Assembly: GCA_034509495.1 (NCBI GenBank)
Contig: CM067507.1
Location: 21,651,121 to 21,715,120 of the forward strand
Reading direction: 5' to 3'
DNA from: Acestrorhynchus altus
Taxonomy: Eukaryota; Chordata; Actinopteri; Characiformes; Acestrorhynchidae
Length of the DNA stretch: 64,000 nt
Part shown: positions 45,760 to 59,604 of the stretch, piece by piece
Layout of the letters: every line of letters starts with the position of its first letter
Numbering within the stretch: position 1 is the first letter of the stretch
The notes under the pieces: generated by a model
What the model saw: the letters and a program-made list of their open reading frames with translations, nothing else
What the model was told of the DNA's origin: nothing
Databases searched by the model: none
Translations under genes and position numbers: made by a program

Positions 45760-48700
45760 TTCTATGTTCAGTTTTAATCACTGTCAGTGACTAATTAAAA
45801 AACACTGTTTGCTGTTTTGTTTTGGAATCAATACAATCTTTTGTATTTTCTTGCAAATTAGTTACATTCTGCTCAAGGGTTTGTCAGACATAATGAATAC
45901 TTTAAATGCTTCTTAAACATACAATTAGTAATCATATGATTCTGAGTTTAACCCAATTCTCTGGGAAGTACACATTTGTGTGTGATTATTGGCTACACTT
46001 TAAAATAAGGCTTAAAAGGGATATTTGAATAATAGTAAAAATAACCACTTTTAGTTTCTTAAAGAACCATGCTTTATATAGCTTTGGAGAGTGCAACTTG
46101 TTGTATAGTTTGTTTGACAATGTAAGTGTTCTAGATATTTTAGTTTTATTTGTATATGAAATTTATTTAATGCTCCAGCTCATGTCATTTTCATGATATT
46201 TGAATGCTTAGATATTTTGTTACAATTTTGGTGTTTAGCTTTCAGTTAAATGGTTACATTGTGACTTTTGTTTGTTTGTTTGTTTGTTAAAGAGTATAAG
46301 ATTCTATTGTCCTTCTCATTCACTGATCTGTGCAGCATACATGATGAATTCAACTGTGGCTTTGTAACATATAGTAATCAGTGATCTTATGTACAGTTTA
46401 CAATCAGTGAGAGCTTTGTATATTTTCAGTGTAATGATTTTGACTGATTGACTTTATTTATTAGTATTCTATTTTAGTAAACTGCATGTAAATGTAATTT
46501 TAATTTTAATTAAGATAGCTATGGTCTATAAAAAATTAAAATACCACAGCTACAAAAACATATCTTAGTTTATAGATACAATTATTTAATTGATACAAGA
46601 CAGCTTAAGTGAATCTTTATTAGCACAAAAGGTGCTGTTAACAATGAATTTACAACTTCACACTTCTGATATCTATATTTCAGGGATAATAAAGCTACAA
46701 ATGTCTTTCTTTTCTGTTTTATTTCTGTAATTCGTCACGAAACGCAGCTCATCTGCAGAACAGAAAGGGTTGGCTTTTAACACTTTGCTTCACAAACCCT
46801 TGATAGAAAATATAAAATGGTTAATGTCTGCTCTACTGTCTTACATAAACCAGCACTTGATGAAAGCATAGCAAGCAGAGGTCGGCATAACAGACCAGAC
46901 CGCACAGGTGAGCCATCTGACTCATAATGTGCTTGATCGGAATTGATGTGCGAGAGGTAACATCAGGCTCATGACTGGCCCACGTCATTCTACACGTTAT
47001 GAAATATGATATTCCCAAGCTCTTCTTCATGCATTCTCTTATCAATCAAACATTTACTTTAATTATCCATAACTTAATGGAGTAAATCGCATTAACCTAA
47101 ACACAAGACGACTGAAGGAAATCGGTCAGCCACACAAGCTGACTCAGCAGGAGACGAATGACCTGAAAGGACTGCTGTTCTGGTCACTCTGTTTTCTCTC
47201 TTCGGATTTAAATACGAATAACAGTAAACTGGTCTGTCAGCTCGAGCCAAAACAATAATTAATTTGGCAATTCTTTGTAATGTAGATACTTTAAGTAAAA
47301 CCCGAAAGCTTGGGAAATGTGTTTTCTCCATCACAAGCTGGCTTACTTACTGAAACTGTGATCTCAGGACTTCAGAAAATCCTTTCAGTTTAGAAAACGT
47401 CTAATGAAACGTGGCAGTAATCGTATAAATGTTTTTTTCACATTTATTTCAATTACTTTGATCCGATTTAAAATATACATTATAATCAGCCTTTTTAGAT
47501 AATTAGATTTTCTATTTTATTTTTTATTAATTTATGTTCTTAAATTGTGGTTTTGGTTTATAGTACAAAGTTTCTTTATGAACGTGAATTTACAAAAATA
47601 AATAAATAAATAATAATAAATAAATCATCATAAAAAAACATGGATATCGTCGCTGTCCAATGAAAATTATTAACCATACCTTAATTTCCATTCCAAAGCA
47701 TTTTTTTTCATTCTCCTGGAAAGTCTCTATTTTGCAGATACGTGTTTTCCATTGGACAGCGATGCTATGCTAAAGCCCAACCAATCACAAAGCTGTAACT
47801 TAAATCATTAACTGTAACTTTAATCATTAAAAAGTTGTATTTCTCAGCTGGGCTGTTTTGTTTTGTACATCCCAAACCACGAGGACCATCTTAACACATA
47901 TACTAGTGGTGTAAATGTGTTCTCATGATTACTTCAAAAGCAATCGCTTAACATTGAATAAATGGTTTAAAAAAACATTTGAAACGCAGAAAACAGTGAC
48001 AGTCCACACCAAGTCAAATGAAGCAAACCCAGACACATAAATCCAGTCTGGCATTCAGCACCTTGGCATTGGACTCATTCACTCTCCCTCTTTCTTTCTG
48101 TACTCGTGTGTGTGGTCGTCTGTGTCAGGGTATTAACCCTCCCACCAGAGGGCGGGATCCCAGGGATCCCATCCCACTGGAAATGAGGAAAGCCTGTCTG
48201 AAAACTGTTAAGACATCTGCCTGTGAAAACGTCAATGTTTGCTCTTTTTCATTGTGACTCTTTTATAAATTAACATCGTATTAATCGTATTGATCAAGTG
48301 CCACAGTGTGGTTAAAAATCAGATTTATGTATAGCTCCGGTCTGTCTAAAAGTATCTACATTTATATTACAGACATTTCATTTCAGACAGTAAATAACAG
48401 GGCTATATCTATTACACTGCAATGTTGCACATGCTTTTTCACTGTAGCTGAAATATAGATATTATAGAGTTCTGTTAGGTAGAACTTCATGTATAAAATA
48501 TATTACACATGTAAAATGATTATTAATCATATTTTTTTCAGTGATATAGAGTGTACTATTATTCGGCTTACTAAGACGGTCCTATTGCAGTGATTTTGCA
48601 GTGTTCAGCAGCACTGCGCACTGCGACAGCCGGAGAATTACATGACTGATCACCTCCAAGTCATTGATCGGTTTCTGTTTCACTCAATCAATAATTTATC

Positions 48701-49200
48701 ACTCCAGACTCGCATATTCACAGTGTTTAGACTCAGTCATACTGGCACTCAAATTCAAACTAAAGCAGGTTCAACAAGATTTGACTGTCTAAAGACAGCA
48801 CTGTTGGCATCTGCATTCACAGAATGATGTTCCTTCTGCTGATTATATGAATAATCGCCTGATTTCACCGCGCTGGGATGTGTGTACGGACTGGTATTGT
48901 AGTGAAAGATAGTACAATCTTTTCTCAGTGAAGAGAAGGTTATTTGGTGGCTTAAATGTGTAAAAGGGGGGTTTAGGAGTAAACTGGAAAGCTATAAGCC
49001 ATGTTATAAACCTGTTTTTACAAATGTACAACTTTAAAGGGAAAACTGCTCAACTTTAATGAAACCATGAGTAAAAAGATTTTATACCAAATCATCTCTA
49101 CTGGCGTATTTCTGATAGTCCGTTTATCATAAAATGTCGACACAAAGTAAAGAACAACTGCTAGTTTTAACACATTTTCAAACAATAAATTTAAGTGCAG
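45760..49200. other. Upstream intergenic region of lin28a, no gene recognised
   Basis: Mostly AT-rich. One GC-richer patch at 48600-48625 and an inverted pair of CCAAT-like words at 47650-47762 were noted. ORFs here are short and motif-free. Confidence 0.5.
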
Positions 49201-49229
49201 ATTGTTTGAAACCATATAATGTTACAAGT

Positions 49230-49267
49230 ATTATTATTATTATTATTATCATTATTATTATTATCAC

Positions 49268-49329
<62 letters not shown>

Positions 49330-49410
49330 TTAGTATTATTAGTATTACTATTGAATCAACAAATCAAAACAGCAAAAACGTTATTATTATCTTATTATTA
49401 TTGTTATTAT
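49230..49410. repeat. Compound (ATT)n / (AGT)n microsatellite
   Basis: ATT units (49230-49298) pass into about nine AGT units (49299-49328) and back to AT-rich triplets. The Ile/Leu/Val/Ser homopolymer ORFs here are artefacts. Confidence 0.95.
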
Positions 49411-49492
49411 TTTATTTTATTTTGAAAGATACAGAGCAACAGCACCACTACTAGTGACGGAGTCGTGCTGTGGGTGGTTTCAGTGAGGGGTT

Positions 49493-49869
<377 letters not shown>

Positions 49870-51039
49870 ATGGCAGAGGGTAAGCCTGCCTGCCTGCGTG
49901 TGTGTGTGTGGTGGGGGTGGGGGTATGAGGGGTTCACAGAGGTAGTCTTTCTCAAGGTGTTGGCCCGTGTGATAGGATGGCTGGGGGTTGGGTTTCCCAG
50001 CACTGTGGCAGGTTTTAGGGTTTCTTCACCAAATCTTTCCCTCTGACCCTCCCACTTTTTCACTACTGGGGTCGAACCGCGCCGAGCCTTCCTTTGTTTT
50101 CTTCAGGACTGGGTTTGAGTGTGAGTGTGTGAGTGTGTGTAGAGGGGCCACGTTGGTTAGGATTCACGCAGGACCGCAGGCTTTGGTTTGATTGAAGATG
50201 GGATCCATATCACACCAGGACCTTCAAGGTGAGGTGGTGAAAAAAGGCACAGAGTGTTTCCGACGCGTGGACCTGTAAACACGTGCGATCAGTTTACAAA
50301 CACAGAGTTAAGGAGCTAAAAAAAAAAAAAACTTCAGGAGATTTCATTATAAGAGAAACAACGTCAAATGAAATGAAGAGTTCAGCTGTGTTTGATAGTG
50401 TGATAATTATGGTTAAGATGAAAAATAGCTAAACCCTAAATGACTAGAATATAAACTTTTCCTGCATATTTTAAAGGAAATATTTTTAATTCATATTTGA
50501 ATTAAATGTGTTAAATTGAAACAAATAAGGGAGGGATTAGGGGAACTGTGTTGGGCAGTCTGGTTAGAGGTGTTGATCAGAATTAGTTTTACAGATGTTG
50601 AACAGATGATCTTGTGTATTGTCTTGGAGCGCAGGCCGCTCGCTCTCAGAATGCTCTTACTGTAAAGTGAGGTTATTTAGGATTCCTCTTGATGGGCTCA
50701 TAATAAACTGGAAAGGGATTGGTGTTATTTTGCCATCTAGAACCTTCTTAATTGTTCCCGCCTGTTTCGCAGGAGGCTGTGGAAAAACTGAAGAGGAAGA
50801 GGGACCGAGTACTGAGGAAGACTCACAGTCCTACCACGGCGTCGGGGTTTGCAAGTGGTTTAATGTCCGGATGGGCTTTGGGTTCCTGTCAATGAACACC
50901 CGGGAAGGCGAGCCTCTAGATGGTCCAGTCGATGTATTTGTCCATCAGGTGTGTTTCCCTCCAAAATTCATATATAAATAAAATCACCACAGAACATGCA
51001 TATATGTTTCTAAACATGTAAAAAAAATCTAAAGCTGAT

Positions 51040-51102
<63 letters not shown>

Positions 51103-54100
51103 TGTGTGTGTGTGTGTGTTCATCAGCTTTAGATTTTTTTTACATGTTTAGAAAGTGATGTCTGAGAATCATTTGTTTCCAATGATATGTCTATATCTAA
51201 TCAAATTCAACATTTCAATTTCATTTGAATTAAAAAATGTAGATGATAATTTGTAATCTACATTTACATCTACATCTAATCTACATCTACATATAATTTG
51301 ATAATTAATAAAAATCATGCATTTTAAGCAAACTGGCAACCACATGATAATGCTGACAGCTGAAATGTTCTTGAAAGACAAAGCCAGTGAAACCAGATTT
51401 CACCAGTTGTCCTGGAATGACCCATGGGTGGGTGGCTGGGTGATTACATTTTCTTTCCCGTTTCCCACATGAGTGTGAGACTCCACTGTCTTCAGCTTGA
51501 GGAAGATACAATGGCTTGGTTTCGCATTTAGTGTACCTTTTCATCCTGTCCTCCTCACTTCAGGTTCCTGCTATAAAGTCATTGAGGGCTATCTGTGGTC
51601 TTTACAAGGCCCTTCCCCCTGCCCCTGAAGCTACAATATGCTAATAGCTAATAGGCATGCTAGGAGAGGTTTTATTTTGCCCAAACCCTTTAAAATCCCC
51701 TGCTGTGGAGCCCCTTTTTTGTCATGACTGTTACCATCGATTATATCAGTTAAATGAGGCATTCCTTTTCACTATATTTGTATTAAAGTCCCTCATGCTC
51801 TCTGCATGATCAACAAATCTCTGTGTTTTTACAGGTATAAGATATTCAACAATAGTTTTAAAATATGTTAGTATTTGTTAGTTGACTTTATTTGATTTGA
51901 AACCTGGAAAAACATGGTTTAACAAATGCTTAAACCTGAACTTGTGGGGAGTATTTAGTACAGCAGAACATTTTAAGTATCTTTAGTAAATATTTTAACA
52001 TTTTCCTTGGGAAATAATCATCATTAAAGGCAAACAGTTTTATTACAGATCAAATTAAATGCAACTGTAACTGTATACAGTTTGAAATGAAATATTATAG
52101 AATATGTAAAACATTCCAGATAAAAGCACCTCAAATACAATAACTATGTAATCAGATGCTCACTGAAGTATCTACCACAGACTGGTAGGCAGTTGTTTTG
52201 GTGCCAAGTGCAATGCTTCGGTCATCATCAGTAAAAGGGTGGTCCACATGCTGGACCCACAGGAGCTGTAGTAATGGGCCTCAACCTTAAATTAGGAACC
52301 ACATGTCAGAGAACATTAACTGTTGGGGTCTGCTGGCCTTTGTGCAGGCGGACAAAGGCAGAGGCATCCCAATAAAGTTCTCCGTTCGGCCATGACCAAC
52401 CCCCGCTTTATCTTAGGAGCCATCCCTCCTATTGTCCTCTAAGCCTCTCATCTTCTGATGTCTTCCTCTACTTCCCCTCCTGTTTCTCAAAGGGTCTGTG
52501 TAGACTACACAGTTCATGGAGATTTAGACAAATATTGTACTTGTTAAAAAGTATTTTTTAAAGTTTTTTTGAATGACCAATAATTCTCTGGGATGTCTGC
52601 TTCCTCTGAACCTTTTCAAAGGGCACTGTCATAGTGTAGGTTTAAAAACACAAGGCTTACAAAGTCAAAAAAGATATTGACAACACTTTAATACAAGTTC
52701 CAAGACATTCTGGAATGTGCTGATCGCAACTTAAAACAAGCTACTTTGAAGAAGTAGAATGAATCTGAACTTTAAGTCCTGTGTAGTAACTAAAAAATAA
52801 ATGCTTTTAAAACTGAAAACAAATTAAAAAATAAAAATAATTTTTAATTGATAATTATTTTAGTCATTTATGGACATCACTACAAAGAACCATTTTGGCC
52901 CTTTAAAAAATATTGTAGCATGTCTATGTTTAGATATTTGCTAAATAACATTTTGAGTGTTGGAAAATATCTAATATACAAATGCATTTTAAAATATTGT
53001 AAAAATATTTTCCATATATTACTTAAAAAAGGTAAAATGTCATATTTTATATTAATTACTTTAAAGTTATTTTGTTCATACTGTCTAATTTGTAATTTAG
53101 AAATTAAATACTCTAATAATTTGAGATTCCAATGCTATGACAATAAAATATACAGTTTATATCAGACACAGTGTATGTATATAAAGATTATGTACACCAA
53201 CACTTAATATTCTGTCTTCTGATCTTTGGGAACCAAATGTTCATGTAGATGCCTTTAATGAAAGGATTCACCTTCTGAGGCACTCCTGCAATGTTTTACC
53301 TGGAGAGTTTTAGCATTTAACAAAGTATAGTCACTCATGACTCATGGAAACAGAAGGAAATGGATTTGAGGGGTTGAGGGGGTGGGGTCACACGTGGTTG
53401 GGGAAATGGGTTAACGGTCACTGTGACTGACACACAATGGATGCTCTTGAAAAGAGGACTCTGCATCTGCTAAAATACAGTTGTAAAAATTCACTGCACC
53501 ACCCCAACTTGCTTGAAGTAGCTTACTACTCACTAAAGCCAATCTGATGTTCGTTTACCATGCTGTTGTTGATTGGATGATATAGACATGTCTCTGTTAA
53601 TCTTAAAATCATAGTGATAACCAAGAGGCATGTAAAGGTGCGTGGGTGTGAGGCATTTTGTTGGCTCCACAAACCTACTGATTTAAAATGCCCAATAAGT
53701 TCTAAACGTGTAGAACCATTGCAGCATAAGTGTACTCTTTGTCAGTGTTGACTAATCATGTTATGATTTGCTGTGGATACTAAGGGCATTTTAAATGAGC
53801 TCCTAATACTTGGAAAGCAAGACTTTTACTGAAATTATTATGTTCCTTACTGGTTGTAGGCTGTTATCTATAGCCATGGAAATTTCTTTTTCTTTAGTTG
53901 AAGGACTGACCTGACCCATGACACACTGCAGCTATAAAACCTCTCATGTCCTGAGCTCCTATTGAGTTAACATGGCTGTTGACATACTTCTAGCACTTCT
54001 GGCTACTGTTACATTTCACAGAATATAACTAGTAATAACTGATATACTCATAAATATTGTTGATTAGTAATAAGTATTGATAACCATATATATTTATATT

Positions 54101-56825
54101 TATATTTACACATTTTTTCAAATGCTTTAAAACCTTTTTTGCTCTAGTTTATTAAATAAATGTTCTAGTCATACTACACTTAAAGACCTGCTATTCGTTT
54201 ACTATTATGTAAACATTTGTAGTGGTCAAAAATACAATATTGAGGCCTGCATTCAAAATAAAAGCAATCTGTATGTGAAATCATGGGTGTGGTGCATATC
54301 TACTAGTTCACCTAAAAATCTCAGCATGCTTTCATGCTGAACAACCATTTAAGGAATGTCCCTGGACCCCCACCCCAAGCAAGACATCCCACCGTAGTGG
54401 TCAGTGTGTCAGTGAGTTAGGAATTAAGGGATCGGTGTGTGGTTTTGGGGGAGGGTATGTGCATGAGAGGGGGAGATGGGGAGAGAGTTGCTGCTTTATA
54501 GAATGCATAGCATAGACTGTTGGAAAACAGGACACATGGTTTTAACAAATCATCACCATGCTCGCTTCTTCACCACTGTAATCAGTACTGCTTGGCTTCT
54601 TCTTTCAGAATGAAAAAAAAAATACCATGTTGATTTTAATCTAAAGGAGAGAGAGAGCAAAACATGAATGTTTCAGCTCTCAGTCCTTCCTCATGCTAAG
54701 GAAAGTCTGAGAGCTGAAACATTTATGTTTTATCTGTGAGAACAATAAACACATTGAAGATTATATAAGTGTTGTCTGATACTCTTTTCCTTCATAGTGA
54801 TTCCAGAGCTTCTATAGCTTGACAAAGATGGCTATAGAAGATATAAGAGCTTGATGTTACTTTTGTCTGAAACGGCCATGTCTGTGTTTTGCTCTCTCCT
54901 CCTCTGTGAAAATTATATGCAGAATTACCTGCTGTTTTTCACTCAGTCCCACCTTTATGCACATCAGAGATCATCTGCTAGACCTCTACATGTTGGGATG
55001 GGATAATGCAGAAGAAAATTTTAAAACATTTTTTCATGATACAATAGATATAAGAGCCAATGTCTCATTTTATATTATATTAATGCAGTTACAGAACTGA
55101 ATTCAAAAATAACTGTGGTTAGTACTGCTGAGGGACCAAGGTTTGATCTGGAAATTGAATAAACTGCTTTCACTGCTTGAGATCATTTGTTGTAATGAAT
55201 ACTGATTCATATTGTTCTTTTGCTCTCAGAGTAAACTGCATATGGAGGGTTTTCGAAGTCTGAAGGAAGGCGAATCTGTGGAGTTCACATTCAAGAAGTC
55301 CTCCAAAGGCCTGGAGTCTGTGTGGGTAACAGGGCCTGGAGGAGTACACTGTGTGGGTAGTGAGAAGAGACCTAAAGGCAAGAGCACCCAGAAACGTCGC
55401 TCTAAAGGAGACAGGTGAGCAGACCTAACAGACAAAGCATAAACTATATTTCTAAATCTGTACTTCTACAGAGTATAGATCTTGAATGACTAGAAGGCTT
55501 AATCTCAACAGTAAGCTCCAGCACCCTGTCTCAAACTGTTTTTTAAAATACTTTCCATTCTTTTAAACTGGCCTAAATGAGGAATTATTGTTTACCTTTC
55601 TAAATATGAAAGTTTGTGTATATGTGTTTTATTACAATACAAGTGGAGACCCTCAGATTTCTTTAATCTTATAGGTACTATATTTGGTTTTGTCACCTTT
55701 GTGCCCTCAATCACCCCTCACCTCTCGTCATGGTTAGGGTCGCAAAGACTGCCTTGACATGTGACCCAGATCAATAACTGTTTAAAATGACTGGCCACTA
55801 GTGCATTTATACTCAATAGATATGCTCTAATGTCCATCCCCCATTGCTGTGGCTGTGCATTAGAGATTAGGACACAGAAACTGCTTAGTATCCACTAGCA
55901 CTTCCCTCTTAAAATGTGGAGTTACAATGGACAGTTTCTATTGGATATAGTGGATAATATAGAAACCCTGCATAGTTCAATAATTTACTAAAATAATGAA
56001 AGAAATAATCCAGTTATAGCAGCTTAGTTGCAATAAATGCATTCATTTTTAAAGGTAGATGTGGGTAATATGTTAAAAATACAATATCATGATATCACAA
56101 AATGCTTTAGTATATTGTGAGATTCTTAATATGCTAGCAGATTCATAAAACTGCTCTTCAAACACTATCCTATTCTTGGTACAATGATTTTTATTCAAAA
56201 TTTGCTGCACTATATATAGTTAAACAGGACTAATTACATGCTTTGTAATGAAACATGCAGTTTGTCAGTGTTTTTTTTAAGCACTTACAGGACCATCAAC
56301 ATGATTGAGAAGTATATTGTGCATTATGATTTGATAAAATATTGTCAAATTGTATTTTGACAGATGTTCTCATAACCATATACCTCATCTCTTCTGAAAA
56401 TATTCTGAAACATTCATTTTACACTACTGTGTTGTCTTGTAATGTTTAAAGTATGTGGACATGTCACACATCTCACACTCATCAATACAGATAGATGCTA
56501 GAGGTGTATCATGTGGCTTACTGGTCAGTCAGTTCTGTTTAGGGTGAAGGACAAAGTGTTGACAGAGTTTGAATAGGAATCGTTACAGCCTCAAAGTGTC
56601 CCAAGAGGCCTGAGTTCGATTCAACTGCCCCAATCGCGTCACCCCTTTAAGAGGTACCACAGCTGGCTAACATGATTATTCATCCTACTCAATGCTCAAA
56701 TATTACAATTTATTTTGAAGAAATCTCTGACCGTAGGTCACCTCTTTATTTACAATGCTGGATAATGTGGTTAAACTCAGAACGCCTGAGTCCTAGAAAT
56801 TTCACACAGAGCGTGAGCTTACCTT

Positions 56826-56873
<48 letters not shown>

Positions 56874-58514
56874 GTTCAAGCCGGATGCAGAGACAGAAAA
56901 AATACAGCAGCTTATTTAATTGATAACAGATGTAGGTGCCCAAGAGGGGTCAGGGGTCATCGTTACCATGGAAACTGCATACGTTTAGGGTATGGGGGGT
57001 TTGGGGGTTGAAGGAACAAAAGGTCATAGTTCATAGGTCAACACTGCAGCTTTTCCTGACAAAGGGCTGCATAGCCTTTCTACACGCGCTCTCTGTGATT
57101 GATCCACACCCCAAGCTGCTGTGATGGTGGACGCATGTGGACACCGCCCTGGTTCAGCCCCTATAAACCACCAGCAGCATCATCAGAGTCCCCCAGTGTC
57201 CCCACACGACCTCATCTGCATGCACATCAATGCAGCAGTGACAGACTTGGCTCACTGCCCATCTGTCATTCATATCTAGAACACTTTTCAAAGAAAATCG
57301 CTCTTCTGCTCATAGAACAACTTCAAACTGCTAAACTTTGGTTCTGTTGTGGTTCATGTGCTATAGCTTACTTTGAAAATTCAGTTATGTGGGCAAAGGG
57401 AATATATGTGGTGTTTCTATATTAACATGTGTCAGCTAAATGCTATAAATTGTAGTAGTTGGTCACTATTTTTTTTCTGTGCCAACAATTTCTGATAACA
57501 CTAGCACTTCAGTATTATGGATAACAAGGAAGCAGGTTCAGCTGAATTTCATGAGTTGACATTAATCACTGGTTAATCTTCACAGACTTTGAATCTGTTA
57601 ATGAGAATAATGTCTAAGCTAAGCAATAATAGTGTCTAAAATTAGGGCTATGATGCTTTATATAACTGAAAAATCTCATGTTTCATGAGGAATGATGAAA
57701 ACAAAATATAATATTAAAGCATCAGTATTTATTTGTTACACCAATACACAGCATGGTGTTTTATTAAACAGCAGATATCAAACTGTCTATTTAATCAATA
57801 TATATAAAAAATTAACATAAAGCAATTGCACCCTTTGTGGTGTTTGTCTTTTACAAAATTTACAAACTTGATAAAATAGTAACAGATAGAGAGATATCTC
57901 CTTCATTGTTCCTTCTGAAACAAGGGTATTAAAAAGAGTTAATTCTGCTTTTGTAACTTCAAGGTAGTTCAGTAGATTCATTCAAATGTGTAATTAATGT
58001 AATATAATATAATTATTGTAATTATTGTAATAAGTATGGGGTTATAGTATTTGGATAGCAGTATTTAAAATGTGACTCTATGGCTGCATTTTTGTGTATA
58101 TCAAAATATACAAATAAAAATTGTGTATCATGAAAAAGTTAATTGATTAGTACTGGCTTTTATGTTACATACTGCCCTCTTATGGATTCAAGTAGATAAT
58201 GCAGCATGTCATTCCTGCATGAACTGTGGTGAAGCAATAACATATTAGATGTTTCTTATTTAGGACTGACTGGTATTCTCTGTTTTGTTTTTAGGTGCTA
58301 CAATTGTGGAGGCTTGGACCACCATGCTAAGGAGTGCAAGTTGCCTCCCCAGCCAAAAAAGTGCCATTTCTGCCAGAGCGTTGCGCACATGGTTGCCAAT
58401 TGCCCAATCAAAGCACAGCAGTCCTCATCAGGCTCTCAGGGAAAGCCTTCCTCTCTGAAGGGAGAGGAAGAGGAGCAGAGCCATCTTGCTGCACCCACTA
58501 AAGCCACCGAATGA
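49870..58514 (+). CDS. lin28a: LIN28A RNA-binding protein (cold-shock domain plus two CCHC knuckles)
   Basis: Exons 49870-49879 (ATG GCA GAG G), 50773-50948, 55230-55414 and 58295-58514 (TGA) join in phase (1, 0, 2) to 196 residues, close to other fish Lin28a. LIN28 binds pre-let-7 loops and recruits terminal uridylyltransferase, preventing let-7 maturation; it also binds mRNAs in the cytoplasm. An acidic N terminus (KTEEEEGPSTEEDS) leads to the cold-shock domain from about residue 26, with GVCKWFNVRMGFGFLSM and VDVFVHQ as RNA-contact strands, followed by KLHMEGFRSLKEGESVEFTF. A basic linker (QKRRSKGDR, residues ~115-124) leads to knuckles CYNCGGLDHHAKEC (125-138) and CHFCQSVAHMVANC (147-160). 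All zinc ligands are present. The tail is Ser/Glu-rich. The start was chosen because the short first exon splices in frame to GGCGKTEEEE. The 4.3-kb intron 2 separates the two halves of the cold-shock domain, as in other vertebrates. Confidence 0.96.
51007..51154. repeat. Perfect-arm palindrome around a CA/TG microsatellite in lin28a intron 2
   Basis: The left arm 51007-51039 starts 'tttctaaacatg' and ends 'ctaaagctgat'. It is reproduced exactly in reverse complement at 51122-51154. The interior is (CA)n joined to (TG)n, itself able to pair. The total is 148 bases, nearly all self-complementary. Confidence 0.9.
51160..55229 (+). other. Rest of lin28a intron 2
   Basis: AT-rich intron with no additional exon. 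A 119-codon ORF at 52848-53207 is Lys/Ile/Tyr-rich and motif-free. A hairpin-forming repeat lies at 54659-54731, followed by 'aataaacacattgaagatta', which looks like a dispersed repeat end. Confidence 0.55.
54659..54731. repeat. 73-nt hairpin-forming inverted repeat
   Basis: The arm 54659-54683 (starting 'aaaacatgaatg') pairs with 54707-54731 (ending 'atttatgtttt') over 25 positions with a single G-T wobble. Inside, 'tcctt' and 'aagga' can extend the stem. The size resembles a pre-miRNA, but the flanks look repeat-derived. Confidence 0.75.
56505..56640 (+). mobile_element. Possible tRNA-like SINE head
   Basis: 'tggcttactgg' (A-box-like, ~56514) and 'gagttcgattc' (B-box-like, ~56611) occur in order but about 95 bases apart, wider than a tRNA. 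No 3' tail was recognised. Confidence 0.3.
56813..56870. repeat. (CT)n microsatellite with the leader 'gtgagcttaccttagatctc'
   Basis: Same 20-base leader as at 32361-32380, and both are preceded by 'agt(a/c)ctagaaat'. About 20 CT units. Confidence 0.9.
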
Positions 58515-58616
58515 GACAGTAGTGCACACACAGGAGGGCAGCATGTAACTCGCAAGCCAATCATACCATTATACTGGAAAGATGATTATATGTTCCTATC
58601 AGTGCTGCTTTCGGAA

Positions 58617-58624
58617 CTACCTCA
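58617..58624 (+). promoter_or_regulatory. lin28a: let-7 seed match (8-mer CTACCTCA)
   Basis: CTACCTCA is the complete complement of the let-7 seed plus A opposite position 1, 103 bases past the stop. let-7 repression of lin28 is conserved in animals and closes the lin28/let-7 negative feedback loop. Confidence 0.8.
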
Positions 58625-59597
58625 GGTATATATAAAAGAGAAACAGAAGAAGAATGTATCTTTTTTTTGTTTTTTTGTTAAACGGTGTAACACTCAGGAA
58701 TAGGTCTGCTTTGTGCTCAGGAATTTTGACAACATATTTATTGTATCCTTTTTTAACTAACAGAAATGACTAATTATTTACAACCCAGTTTATTTACTGA
58801 TTTTATGTAATGTAGTTTTCTATATACATTCATAGTGTTAATCGTAAGAAGAAGCAAATTCCTGGTTGTTACATCTCAGTGTCCGACAAAAGCAGAGGCA
58901 GTGGAGACGCTCCTCTGTGAAGAATGTTCCTCTGTGTTTTTCAGGGAGTTTTGGGATGAAGGGTTTTTAGAATGTAGAGGGGGTGGGGTTTTTGCAATTG
59001 ACTGACCTGATCACCTGGGGCCAAATGAATGTTAAGCCATGGCTCTGGCTCAACCAGAGCCATGGTTCTTGTGTCATTTATCCCTGTTAATTTATAGGTT
59101 ATGTTTCCTCTTTTCAGTGGACAATAGATGTGTAATAACGTTGAAAGAGTGACAGTTTTAAGGATTAATCAGATCAGATATTATCTTTTCAGAATACAGT
59201 TTGCAGTTAAAATGTCTACCTCCAGCTGTGCATTTGTTAATGTGTGCTATAGCCTAATTGCCATTTTCTTTTGACAGTTTAAGTGTCTGAAAAATGAAAG
59301 ACAAGTAAAAAAGAAAAGTCAATTTTTGAGAAATTTTGTTTTCTGAAGTTCATTTATAAATAATTGACATTGCCTCCAATCACCAGTTGCCAGGCTTCTT
59401 TAAGAAGAGGAGGTGCACATTGACCTAGTGAAGTTAGCCTTTTACTCCCATTTTACAGGAGAAGCTGGCAAACCTTACACATTTTATATATACTGTATAT
59501 GTAGACATAGTATGAAAGTCTTTTTGAAATCCTTAGTATTTATTTATAGCCATTTCTACAGCTTCTTCACAAAGGTCTTTACATTCTTATAACCATA

Positions 59598-59604
59598 TAC
59601 CTCA
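59598..59604 (+). promoter_or_regulatory. lin28a: Partial let-7 site (TACCTCA), 7mer-A1 type
   Basis: TACCTCA preceded by A rather than C. It lies in a sequence also present in intron 3, so it may have arrived with a repeat. Confidence 0.45.

Larger units (their letters stand above)
55415..58294 (+). other. lin28a intron 3
   Basis: There is no extra exon. It contains a possible tRNA-like/SINE fragment (56505-56640), a CT microsatellite (56813-56870), and a 23-base stretch at 56372-56394 that recurs exactly in the 3'UTR at 59589-59611. Confidence 0.6.

Noticed and set aside
49134..49454. ORFs with Ile, Leu, Val and Ser homopolymers
   Set aside because: Translations of the ATT/AGT triplet array.
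52848..53207. 119-codon plus-strand ORF in lin28a intron 2
   Set aside because: Composition (Ile, Lys, Tyr, Leu) is that of random AT-rich DNA; no motif, no splice sites, no homology I can recognise.
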